NCBI RefSeq assembly: GCF_026000775.1
Contig: NZ_AP026830.1
Location: 2,007,056 to 2,071,055, forward strand
From: Vulcanisaeta souniana JCM 11219
GTDB taxonomy: Archaea; Thermoproteota; Thermoprotei; Thermoproteales; Thermocladiaceae
DNA length: 64,000 nucleotides
Direction of reading: 5' to 3'
Under the pieces are notes generated by a model. The model had not been told where the DNA came from. It ran no database searches and saw only the letters and a list, made by a program, of their open reading frames with translations. The translations under genes and the position numbers were made by a program. Numbering within the stretch: the stretch's first letter is position 1; every line of letters begins with the position of its first letter. This document shows positions 6,721-15,188 of the stretch, in pieces.

Positions 6721-7110
6721 ATGAAGTTTAAGGGAGAGACCTTATTCGGTAGTGGGACTATTGATGGTGAATTAATTACCTACAAGGAGCCTCTTTCGTT
6801 CCTCGGTGATGTTGATGGAAAAAGCGGCATCATAAAAACTATAAACGTCAACATAGCAGGTAAGGTACTGGCGATACCTAGTTCGAGAGGCTCAACGGTT
6901 GGCCCCTACGTAATGTACCAACTAAGCAAGTACGGCAAGGCGCCACTGGTAATACTAAGTGTTAAGGCAGATACCATGCTGATAATTGGCGCCGTCATGG
7001 CGCAGATACCAATAATGACTAACCTGCCCAAGGAAATCCTAAACATAAGGAGTGGAGTCGCGGTACATGTTGATTTGGATAGGGGTGAGGTTTATGTCAA
7101 TGAGCCCTGA
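6721..7110 (+). CDS. Phosphomevalonate dehydratase small subunit (aconitase X swivel, DUF126)
   Basis: About 130 residues of the aconitase-X swivel fold: KFKGETLFGSGTIDGELITY, the serine-loop segment IPSSRGSTVGPYVMYQL, and the C-terminal strand VHVDLDRGEVYV. The SSRGSTVGP loop is the hallmark of this family. In archaea the small and large aconitase-X subunits form phosphomevalonate dehydratase, which makes trans-anhydromevalonate 5-phosphate in the archaeal mevalonate pathway. The large subunit (DUF521) is usually adjacent but is not in this window; mevalonate kinase lies at 48.4-49.4 kb. A TTG at 6715 is in frame just before ATG 6721; I prefer the ATG. Confidence 0.85.
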   Translation: MKFKGETLFGSGTIDGELITYKEPLSFLGDVDGKSGIIKTINVNIAGKVLAIPSSRGSTVGPYVMYQLSKYGKAPLVILSVKADTMLIIGAVMAQIPIMTNLPKEILNIRSGVAVHVDLDRGEVYVNEP

Positions 7111-7396
7111 GGCAAGGTTAGCATTACTACTACTTGAGGAACTTGAGCTTAGGGGAGGCAAGGTGAGACTTAAGTACCTTAAGGTCTATAGGTTGATCAA
7201 CTATTGGCTTGGTCATGATTACGCAAGGAAAATAATCGATAGACTGGTCTTAACAGGATACATAGCAATTAAGAATGACCGTATCGAGCTACTGCGCAGG
7301 TTTAAAACAAGTAAGAGTCAGGGTCAAGTTTATAGGGAGGCAAGGGAAATCGCCACCAATACCTACCTATTAATGCACCGGCCGCCCAATAAGTAA
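7094..7396 (+). CDS. Small winged-helix-like protein, unknown function
   Basis: About 100 residues beginning MSMSPEARLALLLLEELELRGG at ATG 7094, which overlaps the end of the preceding gene, so the pair is translationally coupled. The pattern of three helices followed by a short beta hairpin (ARKIIDRLVLTGYIAIKNDRIELL) looks like a winged helix. No named family is recognised. A longer reading from 7052 would overlap the swivel gene by 58 bases and I reject it. The 3' end overlaps the convergent AGOG gene by 34 bp. Confidence 0.6.
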   Translation: MSMSPEARLALLLLEELELRGGKVRLKYLKVYRLINYWLGHDYARKIIDRLVLTGYIAIKNDRIELLRRFKTSKSQGQVYREAREIATNTYLLMHRPPNK

Positions 7397-8220
7397 AGCA
7401 ACTCATTGACTCTCTTATCACGGATGCCAAGCCCACTTAACCCATTAATTGCCTTGTTCATTTCGAATGAGGAATTTATTAACAAGCCCCCAAGCACCCA
7501 AATCACTGAGTCTAGGTTAAGGGGTGGTATGCCACTGAGTCTACCTACCTCATTCCATACATCCTGTATCTCTTGCCTGCGCCTAACCATAATCTCCCCA
7601 GCCAGTTGTCGCGCATTAAGTGAATTACTTGCGATGGGTATTAATCCACTGCATATTGTTATTACGGTAACCCTATAATCAACGGGTATTGGGATATCCA
7701 TGGGCACATTAACATCAAGGCCGCAAGCCCTATCCACGTAGTAGGCTATCTTCACGGCGAAGACCACAGTCTTCTCATTACCATGAGCATTAACAACGCT
7801 TGAAAGGAATCTCCATAGTGACGTCAAGTCATGCAGGTATTTACCTGCATCTAGATTGGTTAATCGAGGACAAGCATTCCTAATCCTCCTAATTCTTGAA
7901 CTCCTATATCTAGCCAGGTACTTACTATTCATTACATAGCCGATAAAGTCATTGCATAGATCACTTGGTCTATTTCTAATGAAGTAATTGGCGAAGTAAT
8001 CCCAGTGATCCTCACCCTTACCAGTCAATTGATAACTAATTAGTGCATTGAGAACCGTAAGCCTTAGGGTGACGCCAATGTCATTATTTAACCCATTGCA
8101 GAGTCTCGATATCGATAGAAACTGAGGATCCCTTTCCTCAAACCTCCTAACCCATTCAATACCAAGCTCACGCAGTATTAATGCAATTCTCTCCTTGACA
8201 TTCTCCTTAGCAATACCCAT
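7363..8220 (-). CDS. AGOG-type 8-oxoguanine DNA glycosylase/lyase
   Basis: A 285-residue helical HhH-GPD superfamily protein of the archaeal AGOG group, which removes 8-oxoguanine from DNA and cleaves by beta elimination. Recognisable family segments are YQLTGKGEDHWDYFANYF, the lysine-bearing helix TVVFAVKIAYY (nucleophilic lysine, around residue 155-160), PVDYRVTVITICSG (catalytic aspartate), and WNEVGRLSGIPPLNLDSVIW near the C-terminus. The family is essentially restricted to archaea, with the Pyrobaculum aerophilum enzyme as the type member. It lies 2 bp downstream of a small membrane protein gene and probably shares its transcript. Confidence 0.88.
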   Translation of the reverse strand: MGIAKENVKERIALILRELGIEWVRRFEERDPQFLSISRLCNGLNNDIGVTLRLTVLNALISYQLTGKGEDHWDYFANYFIRNRPSDLCNDFIGYVMNSKYLARYRSSRIRRIRNACPRLTNLDAGKYLHDLTSLWRFLSSVVNAHGNEKTVVFAVKIAYYVDRACGLDVNVPMDIPIPVDYRVTVITICSGLIPIASNSLNARQLAGEIMVRRRQEIQDVWNEVGRLSGIPPLNLDSVIWVLGGLLINSSFEMNKAINGLSGLGIRDKRVNELLYLLGGRCINR

Positions 8221-8222
8221 CC

Positions 8223-8729
8223 TTAACCCCGTACTAACCTACGTATTGTATAGACCCTCCAGATAGTTATTATGGCAATTACCTGACCCCAGTCGAGGTA
8301 AAGTAGTGGTTTCCCTACGGTAACCATGGAGTAAACAAATGGATAAATAATAATGGGTGCGCCTATTGTGAATAGATAAATGTAGTGTGTAATTACGTAG
8401 GAAATGCCGTAAATGATGCCGGAGGAATCAAGGACCATTGATGGTTTGATTATGTAAGCAATATACGTAATAATCCAGGCAAGGAATAGTAATGATGAAA
8501 CCCTCCACATGTATAGGTAAAGCGGTAAGTAATGGAAACCAATACTGATAACATCCCCAGCTCTATAGATCACATAACCATATACTCTGAGTTCCAGGGC
8601 AAACGCCTCACCGAAATTAGTAAGACCCATTGGGAAAAACAGGACGGTAATTACAATGCCCAGTATTGTACCCCTCCTTATCTTGGTGCTTGTATCACCA
8701 TGCTTACCAACGGCGGTGCTACCGCTCAT
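8223..8729 (-). CDS. Small membrane protein, unknown function
   Basis: About 168 residues with four hydrophobic segments (roughly 25-45, 70-95, 108-125 and 135-155) separated by short loops. The N-terminus is hydrophilic and basic. No domain is recognised. ATG 8729 is chosen over the upstream start at 8735 because a TATA-like stretch on the minus strand (about 8748-8760) sits about 25 bp before it, fitting leaderless transcription. The AGOG gene follows after 2 bp. Confidence 0.65.
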   Translation of the reverse strand: MSGSTAVGKHGDTSTKIRRGTILGIVITVLFFPMGLTNFGEAFALELRVYGYVIYRAGDVISIGFHYLPLYLYMWRVSSLLFLAWIITYIAYIIKPSMVLDSSGIIYGISYVITHYIYLFTIGAPIIIYPFVYSMVTVGKPLLYLDWGQVIAIITIWRVYTIRRLVRG

Positions 8730-8770
8730 TATCAAAGCCCGGGCTAGGTATATTTAAAAGGATTCGCACT

Positions 8771-10018
8771 TTAAATTAACCTGTATAGCCCAGTTATTAG
8801 TGTGTAGTAAAGTGTCAATCCTATTAATGACCACAGGACCACCGACAATCCAATCATTACCTTGCTCCTTAATGCCTGGTCTTTTATTACGCTGGCTAAT
8901 ATTGCATCTAGAAACTGCCCGCCATCGAGTGGATATGCTGGGAAGGCATTAAGTAAAGCCAGCGTCAGATTCAGCGTGTATATCCAAAACATTAGGTTAT
9001 AGAAGGACCTGCTCTCGACAACTACACCCCACGGACTCACATATAGGGCTGAATAACCCAGTAGCTCCATTGTGAGGTTTTTAGTACTTAGAACTTCACT
9101 AACTATGGCTCCGTTTATTGGATTCAGCGCAGTCACAGTCACGTTACTTGCGTTTACTGAACTTAATATAGAGATTAAGGTATATACGCTGGCTATGGGG
9201 TGTCCATTTACCGCGGTTATTATGTAACCGCTCTTAAGAGCTATATCTGTGGAATTAACCGTGTAAACAATGGTGGTCCCCAAAAGGCCCTGGGTCAGTT
9301 GTGGACTAAGTAATGCAAGCCCCACAAGGGCAGCTGCGATGTATGCGAGGATTATGTTCATGAAAACTCCGCTAGAGTATACCGTAAGTCTAATGGGCAA
9401 GCTCATCTTCCTCAACTCCTCTTCATCAATCTCAACAAAGCCGCCAAAGGCTAGGAATAGTAGTGCAAAGGCGCCTCCTGACTTTATTCTTATTCCGTAC
9501 CGTGATGATACGGCGCCATGGGCAAGCTCATGGAGAAGGATACCAATTCCTATGGCCACTATTATGTAGATGAATGTATAAAGCGACACTGTAACGCCAG
9601 GTATCAATGGTGCCAGTGGTGTGAATCCCTTTTCCACGGCCTCAATTGGGCTTAATCTATGTACAACAGCCACAGCCATTAGTACCAAGTTCCTAACCAT
9701 TAGGTAGAGCATTGATGGTAATCCCCACGCATTAACACTCATTATTGTTAATGGTATAGGGACAATTACAAACATGGAAATCAGGAAAAGCCCAACTGTT
9801 AGCGTGATCACTAACCAACTCGGTACCCTACGTAGTAAGTTACCGAGAGGTGCTATGATATCCTTTACCAACTCCTCATCTCTAAGCATTATGAATACTC
9901 CATAGTATATCTTGATGGGCACCTTAACACCAAGGAATCTCAGGAGGTATACTACACCAACGATTATGAACCAAGCCGCAATCACTGCTATTAAACCAAG
10001 GTACTGCACTGTAATCAC
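8771..10018 (-). CDS. Site-2-protease-like membrane metalloprotease with PDZ domain
   Basis: A 415-residue multispanning M50 protease. The zinc site is complete: HELAH (about residues 163-167) inside a membrane helix and the distal NAFPAYPLDGG motif (about 355-365) supplying the third ligand. A PDZ-like domain lies between them (about residues 250-310, with SGYIITAVNGHPIASV). Such proteases cut membrane-anchored regulators within the bilayer. Its stop region overlaps nothing, but its start overlaps the end of the metallo-beta-lactamase-fold gene upstream by 4 bp, so the two are co-translated. Confidence 0.9.
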   Translation of the reverse strand: MITVQYLGLIAVIAAWFIIVGVVYLLRFLGVKVPIKIYYGVFIMLRDEELVKDIIAPLGNLLRRVPSWLVITLTVGLFLISMFVIVPIPLTIMSVNAWGLPSMLYLMVRNLVLMAVAVVHRLSPIEAVEKGFTPLAPLIPGVTVSLYTFIYIIVAIGIGILLHELAHGAVSSRYGIRIKSGGAFALLFLAFGGFVEIDEEELRKMSLPIRLTVYSSGVFMNIILAYIAAALVGLALLSPQLTQGLLGTTIVYTVNSTDIALKSGYIITAVNGHPIASVYTLISILSSVNASNVTVTALNPINGAIVSEVLSTKNLTMELLGYSALYVSPWGVVVESRSFYNLMFWIYTLNLTLALLNAFPAYPLDGGQFLDAILASVIKDQALRSKVMIGLSVVLWSLIGLTLYYTLITGLYRLI

Positions 10019-10731
10019 CTAAACCTTAATATGGATCCTGCACCAGCATCATGAATATTCCTATGAGTAATCACTAATTCCTTCCTTAGTCTAGGTCCGG
10101 TGCCATGTAACGGATAAACCCCATTCAACCACCTAATTACATCCATCAATAAAGCACCTTGGTACTCACTTATTGATGTAGCTCCTAATCCACCAATGAA
10201 GTACTTAATACCTAATTCCCTGAAGAATTTCACAATATCACTGTCATTAATAAGCCATAGATTCAAACCACAGCCACTGATTAGCAGACCATAATTTGGT
10301 AAATAAATAAGTAACTCACCAACCCTCCTATTACCAACCCTAATAAACTCAACAGTACCAAAACTAAGCTTAACCTTCTCCCTGCCACCAACCTCAATGA
10401 CATCAAGACCAAGTTCATCCAACTTGCTCCTAAGTTCAAACCCATGTATCGTATTATCAACAGGCATTATAACCGTGGATACACCCGTCAATGCGTCAAT
10501 ACCACCCCAGTGATGATTAACTGGCGTTGTTACAATAAGTAGTCTAGGTTTAATGTTGATACCCAATACCTTGCTATTACCAACTAGCTTATTAGCGCTT
10601 GAGCAAGCATCAATTAATAACTCATTGTTAACAAGTAACGATATAGAGTTATCCCTCTCTACGTTTGGTGCCTTTACTTCGTTATCGCATATTACATTAA
10701 TTACTAATTCATCACTAGCATTCATTTCCAC
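10015..10731 (-). CDS. Metallo-beta-lactamase-fold protein with degenerate metal site
   Basis: 238 residues with the strand order of the COG1237-type metallo-beta-lactamase fold: NSISLLVNNELLIDACSS, then the metal-loop position reading TPVNHHWGG, and near the end YPLHGTG. In active enzymes the loop is HxHxDH; here only the last histidine and the GG are retained, so the normal two-metal site cannot form. The protein may have lost hydrolase activity and serve as a binding or regulatory protein, or use one metal. It is co-transcribed with, and overlaps by 4 bp, the site-2 protease gene. Confidence 0.65.
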   Translation of the reverse strand: MEMNASDELVINVICDNEVKAPNVERDNSISLLVNNELLIDACSSANKLVGNSKVLGINIKPRLLIVTTPVNHHWGGIDALTGVSTVIMPVDNTIHGFELRSKLDELGLDVIEVGGREKVKLSFGTVEFIRVGNRRVGELLIYLPNYGLLISGCGLNLWLINDSDIVKFFRELGIKYFIGGLGATSISEYQGALLMDVIRWLNGVYPLHGTGPRLRKELVITHRNIHDAGAGSILRFR

Positions 10732-10801
10732 TACACGGTGATTATAAGGAAAATAAACCTTTTCTCACTTCCCTGCCTATGCCCTGTCCTGTATTTGGTA
10801 A

Positions 10802-10810
10802 GGTTTTAAA
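10802..10810 (+). promoter_or_regulatory. TATA box of the EMC3/DUF106 gene
   Basis: GGTTTTAAA lies about 25-33 bp before ATG 10835, with no Shine-Dalgarno site between, fitting a leaderless transcript. Confidence 0.55.
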
Positions 10811-10834
10811 TGGGTATTAAAGTAGACTTCCGAG

Positions 10835-11710
10835 ATGTTCACTCAACAAAATAGTACACGGGGTAAGGTACTTAGGTACCTATGGCCGATAATATTCACA
10901 ATAGTATTTGCAGTGGTGGGTGCCTGGGGTAACATAGCCCATGAAACATCGATAACATACGTAATAGTGATCGCCTACCTAGCAATATTCTTCGGGATAG
11001 TCATAGTAATGGGTATTAGGAGCACCAGGACCAGGTTTAGGGAGATCGAGGAATACATGAAGGTTAGCAAGACGGGTGCCGTAGAGAAATTAACACGTGA
11101 TGATTTCATGAAGGCCATGGAGAAGGATCCTGAGTACATGCAGGAAACAAACAAGTTTGTTAAGTCACAGATGAAGAACATGGTGGTACTTATGGTGGTT
11201 CTAATAGGACTATTGATGCTCTATACGTATGTGCTTTCGGGGCCATTCATATCACTGGCTAAGTACATCTCGAATACGGTAAACATTGGTTATTACCTAA
11301 AGCCTTGGTTTACACAAACCATTGAGGAAGCCAACCTTTTCTATGCATACTTCATTGACTACCTAATATACTTCGGTGTATTCTTTGTACTTATGTACGT
11401 TATATTCAGGGTCATGAGGATGCCCTTCATGACAACCAGCGTACAGATATCTAACTTCCCATACACAATAAATAAGGAATTAATAATCTTCAAGGATGCA
11501 ATGCTTATAGACGGCATGTACCTGCTCAAATCACCAATACCTGTCAAGCAGGTAATAATTAATGAGAAGAGGAGATTCGTGGAATTTGAGCTCGTAAAAC
11601 CACTGCCTGGTTTTCCATATAGCAAGATAAGGATTTATCACAAGTCGCCCAGGGAATTATGGGACAAAGCCATGAAGAATTTATTCAGAGTTGAAAGCGA
11701 GAATAAATAA
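10835..11710 (+). CDS. EMC3/DUF106 membrane insertase-like protein (Oxa1 superfamily)
   Basis: A 291-residue membrane protein with two N-terminal helices, a charged coiled segment (RTRFREIEEYMKVSK...EKDPEYMQETNKFVKSQMKNM) and two or three further helices (about residues 125-145 and 185-205), followed by a cytosolic tail. The coil followed by QMKNMVVLMVVLIGLLMLY is the signature of archaeal DUF106 proteins. These are related to EMC3, TMCO1, Get1 and YidC and are thought to insert membrane proteins. The first membrane pair is more N-terminal and the C-terminal tail longer than in euryarchaeal members. Confidence 0.8.
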   Translation: MFTQQNSTRGKVLRYLWPIIFTIVFAVVGAWGNIAHETSITYVIVIAYLAIFFGIVIVMGIRSTRTRFREIEEYMKVSKTGAVEKLTRDDFMKAMEKDPEYMQETNKFVKSQMKNMVVLMVVLIGLLMLYTYVLSGPFISLAKYISNTVNIGYYLKPWFTQTIEEANLFYAYFIDYLIYFGVFFVLMYVIFRVMRMPFMTTSVQISNFPYTINKELIIFKDAMLIDGMYLLKSPIPVKQVIINEKRRFVEFELVKPLPGFPYSKIRIYHKSPRELWDKAMKNLFRVESENK

Positions 11711-11742
11711 TTTTTACACTTGTACTAGATAAAATATTTTAA

Positions 11743-12078
11743 TCAACCAAACAGACTTGATAAACCAGCAGCAATCTCCTCTTCACTGGGGCCCTCCTTC
11801 TTTTCCTCAGCTTTCTTCTCCTCCGCCTTAGTCTCAGCCTTCTGCTCACCACCAGCTGCGGCACTACCTGATGTTGCCGCTGAGGCGGCCGCTACGGGCA
11901 TCGCCACTGCAGCCTTTATAGCCTCATCAATATTAACCTCCTTCAACGCAGCCACAAGCGCCTTAACCCTAACCTCATCAACCTGTATCCCAGCTGCCTG
12001 TAGAACCTTAACCACATTCTCCTCGCTAATGGGTTGTTTACCGTAGTGCAATAGTAATGCCGCATATACGTATTCCAT
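11743..12078 (-). CDS. rpl12: Ribosomal protein P1/L12 (archaeal stalk protein)
   Basis: The stalk protein that recruits elongation factors to the ribosome. From ATG 12078 it is 111 residues: [20 protein letters not shown], a helical dimerisation domain to about residue 60, an Ala/Gly hinge ([16 protein letters not shown]), a Lys/Glu-rich segment and the conserved C-terminal GLSSLFG. The longer reading from 12096 adds six residues not seen in the family. A GAGGAAG sequence lies just before ATG 12078, and a TATA-like GTTTTTAAAG further up near 12105-12115 on the minus strand. Confidence 0.95.
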   Translation of the reverse strand: MEYVYAALLLHYGKQPISEENVVKVLQAAGIQVDEVRVKALVAALKEVNIDEAIKAAVAMPVAAASAATSGSAAAGGEQKAETKAEEKKAEEKKEGPSEEEIAAGLSSLFG

Positions 12079-12145
12079 ACTTCCTCGACATGACACTTGA
12101 GAGCCACTTTAAAAACATTACTTAATACAATAAATCCAAGGAGGT

Positions 12146-12427
12146 ATGGCCAAGATAATGATTATAATAACGAGCAAGTGGGACTACCTCAAGGACCAAC
12201 TAGACGCATTGTGCACACAGGTGCTTAAGGCAGGAATTAATTGCGAAATCAAGAGTTATGATGAGCCGGAGGCCATGAAATTCATAATCAGGTATGGGAT
12301 TAATAACGGCATGGTGAGAATACCACAAATCTACATCATAGATAATGACAAGGTAAGGCAGGTTAAATACAGAGTTACGAACGACCTCAAGCTAGTAATT
12401 GATGATTTCAATAACCCTAATCAATGA
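12146..12427 (+). CDS. Small thioredoxin-fold-like protein, unknown function
   Basis: A 93-residue protein beginning MAKIMIIITSKWDYLKDQLD. The alternation of strands and helices, with PQIYIID in the second half (the usual cis-proline position), resembles a glutaredoxin-like fold. However, the normal CxxC site is missing: the first-helix cysteine is in ALCTQV, so redox activity is uncertain. AAGGAGGT directly abuts ATG 12146, a very short spacing; the next ATG, at 12158, would be about 13 bases away. Divergent from rpl12. No named family recognised. Confidence 0.6.
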   Translation: MAKIMIIITSKWDYLKDQLDALCTQVLKAGINCEIKSYDEPEAMKFIIRYGINNGMVRIPQIYIIDNDKVRQVKYRVTNDLKLVIDDFNNPNQ

Positions 12428-12437
12428 GCATAAAATA

Positions 12438-12494
12438 TGGCCGGGGTAACCCACGACCTTCATCGGCCCGATCCTTCGGGGCTCTGTGTGGCTA
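12438..12494. ncRNA. GC-rich structured intergenic block, candidate small RNA
   Basis: A 57-bp GC-rich island in an otherwise A/T-rich gap between two convergent genes. It contains a CCCGA/TCGGG hairpin (12468-12481) and a possible closing pair GGCC/GGCT at its ends. GC-rich islands in intergenic DNA of AT-biased hyperthermophiles often mark small RNAs. I find no C/D or H/ACA signature and no tRNA shape, and the strand is undecided. It could also be a double-ended terminator. Confidence 0.3.
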
Positions 12495-12542
12495 ATCAAG
12501 AAATAACACCTTAAGTTTAATAATATTTCGCTGTCATAATCC

Positions 12543-13304
12543 CTAGAACTTGGGTTGCCTCTTCTCCTTAAACGCCTTAATGCCCTCCTGGAAATCCTGG
12601 CTATATCGCAGCAGCGCAAAGGTTTTTCTCTCGATGTCAAAACCCACCTCCATTGGTGAGTCCTGAATAAGCCTAATAGCCCCCTTCAACGCCTTAACTG
12701 CCAGTGGCGATAATGACATTAAGTCCCTGGCTATCTCCCTGACTCTCTCGTGAATTTTAGGCAGCTCGACAACCTCATGCAACAAGCCATACTGTAACGC
12801 CTCATTCGCTTTAATCCTCGTACCAAGGAGTAAGTGGTATTTTGTGCGGAGTGGACCGAGTGCCTTAACAATCCTTGTTAAACCGCCGCTTGCTGGTACC
12901 ATGCCAAGCCTGATCTCGGGAAGCCCTATCTCCACGTCTGGTGTGCCGACCCTAATGTCGCAGGCGAGGGCTAATTCAGTGCCTGCGCCAAGTACGTAAC
13001 CCCTGAGGAGGGCTATCGTTGGTTTGCTGAGGTTCTCTACAGCCTCTATTGTCCTACCCCAGTCAATTAATTCGTTGGGTGTGGTGTTTAGGAATTCCGT
13101 AACATCACCACCGGCACTAAATGCCTTATCACCACTGCCCTCGAAAATCACGACCCTCACGTTACTGTCCTGCTCCAACTCATTGATTATCCTACCCAGG
13201 TCCCTCCTCATCTCAAGCGTTATCAAGTTCAATGGCGGCCTATTTATTATGACCTCAGCAATACCATTGTTGACCCTTACCAACCAACCACTGCCTGAGT
13301 ACAT
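12543..13304 (-). CDS. Enoyl-CoA hydratase/isomerase family protein
   Basis: About 253 residues of the crotonase fold. Visible family marks are INRPPLNLITLEM near the N-terminus, GSGDKAFSAGGDVTEF (first oxyanion-hole segment), LRGYVLGAGTELALACD (second), and EIRLGMVPASGG bearing the catalytic glutamate region. Such proteins hydrate enoyl-CoA in fatty-acid or 3-hydroxypropionate/4-hydroxybutyrate-type pathways. ATG 13304 is preferred; a TTG at 13322 would add six residues. The AOR gene diverges from the same intergenic region. Confidence 0.85.
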   Translation of the reverse strand: MYSGSGWLVRVNNGIAEVIINRPPLNLITLEMRRDLGRIINELEQDSNVRVVIFEGSGDKAFSAGGDVTEFLNTTPNELIDWGRTIEAVENLSKPTIALLRGYVLGAGTELALACDIRVGTPDVEIGLPEIRLGMVPASGGLTRIVKALGPLRTKYHLLLGTRIKANEALQYGLLHEVVELPKIHERVREIARDLMSLSPLAVKALKGAIRLIQDSPMEVGFDIERKTFALLRYSQDFQEGIKAFKEKRQPKF

Positions 13305-13408
13305 ATTCTCCACAGTTTTCAAAAATATGACCTAGTTTTAAATAAATCCTAGAATTAACATGATTAAGTAAAACCTTATTAGTCAGCTACTTAGGTGGTG
13401 ATGTCAAT

Positions 13409-15184
13409 ATGCATGGTTATGCAGGTAAGGTACTATGGATTAATTTAAGCCGTAATGAAGTAAGGACTGAGAGTATTAATGAGAATGTGGCTAGGCTATT
13501 CATAGGAGGTAGAGGATTGGGGTTAAAGATAATCTTTGATTTGAACCTAAGCCTTAGTAGTGTTGATCCATACGGCGCCGAGAACCCATTGATAATAGCC
13601 ACGGGGCCTCTGGGTGGGACAAGGATACCGCTGGCAACTAGGGCGGCGGCAATCTTCAAGTCACCGCTCACGAATAGGTGGAGTTACTCAACCGTTGGCG
13701 GGACCCTGGGCGCATACATGAAGTATGCGGGTGTTGATGCCGTGGTGATTACTGGAATAAGCCCGAGACCTGCTCACCTGGTTATTAGTGATGGTAAGGT
13801 TGAGTTTAGGGATGCCAGGGAGTTATGGGGTTTAGACACCGTGGAGACCGAGCACGCCATAAAGAGGGAGTTTAAGGACTCCGCGGTACTGACGATAGGG
13901 CCCGCTGGTGAGAATAAGGTACCGTATGCGTGCATTGGCCATGAGGAGTGGAGACAGTTTGGACGCACTGGAGCCGGGGCTGTGATGGGTAGTAAGAATG
14001 TGAAGGCCATAACCTTCATACCCGTCAGTAAGGCTGTGGATGTGGCTGATGATAAGGCATATCAAGACCTAGCTAGGAACCTTGGTAGGCAAGCCGTTAC
14101 TAGCCCTGGCATGATACCCATTAGGCAAGGCGGTACTGTGAGACTAATAGATGCTGGCAATGGGATGGGCTTCTTTCCATCAATTTACTGGACCAAGGTC
14201 GTTATGCCTAATTGGGAGGACATATCGTGGGAAAAGACGCTAAAGCCTAAGTACTTCATTAAGCACGGCGCTTGCCTCTACTGTCCAGTGGCGTGCCATA
14301 AGGTTGTTAGGTCAAGTAATGGTGAGTATGATCTTGAGTACGAGACCACGATGGCCCTTGGAGGCCTAACTGGTATTCATGACCCACAGAGGCTCATTGA
14401 CCTTGCAGAACTAGCTGATAGGCTTGGCTTCGATACGATAAGCCTCGGAAACACAATAGCCTTCCTGATATACCTTGGCAATAAAGGTATCATTAAGGGC
14501 GCGCCAAGGTGGGGTGATTATGATGGTGTTAGGCAGTTAATAATCAACATAGCCTATAGGCATGGACTCGGTGAGTTGGCCGCACTGGGTACAAAGGCCA
14601 TTGCTGAGAAACTGGGTGTCCAGGATCTCGCGATACATGATAAGGGCCTTGAACCCGCTGGTTATGATCCTAGGACCCTTAAGGGCATGATACTCAATAA
14701 CGCGATCTCAGAGAGGGGTGCCGATCACCTGTGGTCAAGTGCCTATGCCATTGATACGGCTGGTCAAGCGGGTGGTAGATTCGCCACAGGTGAGGAGAAG
14801 GTCAAGGCCGTCATGGAACTCGAGGAAAGAAACGCCCTATATGACTCAATGTTGCTGTGTAAGTTTGGTAGGGCGATATATATGTGGGACGTGATTAGGG
14901 ATGTTATGAATGCCGTGACGGGTCTTAACTATACCATTGATGAATTAAGGGAGGTAGCGCAAAGGGTCATTGTGCTTCATAGGTACATGAATGGAACTAC
15001 CATTGAACAAGATAGGCTACCGCCAAGGTGGTTAAGGGAACCGGTAGAATATGATGGTAAGCAGTACGTGGTTGCTGAGGAGGAGTGGTCATTCATGGTT
15101 AGGAAGTACTATGAATTCCGTGGCTATGATGAATCAGGAAGACCTAAGCGGGAAACACTTACCAGGCTTAAGGTTTTGTCCTGA
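13409..15184 (+). CDS. Tungsten/molybdenum aldehyde:ferredoxin oxidoreductase (AOR family)
   Basis: A 591-residue AOR-family enzyme that oxidises an aldehyde to the acid and passes electrons to ferredoxin, using a bis-pterin tungsten (or molybdenum) centre. It starts HGYAGKVLWINLS, continues with FIGGRGLGLKIIFD and a pterin-binding TGPLGGTRIPLATRAA, and has the [4Fe-4S] ligands CLYCPVAC (about residues 288-295) with the distant cysteine in LLCKFG (about 481). The substrate cannot be told by sequence (AOR, GOR or FOR groups; glyceraldehyde-3-phosphate oxidation is one option). A purine-rich GGTGGTGATG lies before the ATG. Confidence 0.92.
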   Translation: MHGYAGKVLWINLSRNEVRTESINENVARLFIGGRGLGLKIIFDLNLSLSSVDPYGAENPLIIATGPLGGTRIPLATRAAAIFKSPLTNRWSYSTVGGTLGAYMKYAGVDAVVITGISPRPAHLVISDGKVEFRDARELWGLDTVETEHAIKREFKDSAVLTIGPAGENKVPYACIGHEEWRQFGRTGAGAVMGSKNVKAITFIPVSKAVDVADDKAYQDLARNLGRQAVTSPGMIPIRQGGTVRLIDAGNGMGFFPSIYWTKVVMPNWEDISWEKTLKPKYFIKHGACLYCPVACHKVVRSSNGEYDLEYETTMALGGLTGIHDPQRLIDLAELADRLGFDTISLGNTIAFLIYLGNKGIIKGAPRWGDYDGVRQLIINIAYRHGLGELAALGTKAIAEKLGVQDLAIHDKGLEPAGYDPRTLKGMILNNAISERGADHLWSSAYAIDTAGQAGGRFATGEEKVKAVMELEERNALYDSMLLCKFGRAIYMWDVIRDVMNAVTGLNYTIDELREVAQRVIVLHRYMNGTTIEQDRLPPRWLREPVEYDGKQYVVAEEEWSFMVRKYYEFRGYDESGRPKRETLTRLKVLS

Positions 15185-15188
15185 GGAA

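Noticed and set aside
12438-12494. The GC-rich block as a tRNA or C/D-box RNA
   Set aside because: No T-loop or acceptor stem and no RTGATGA/CTGA box pair could be placed.
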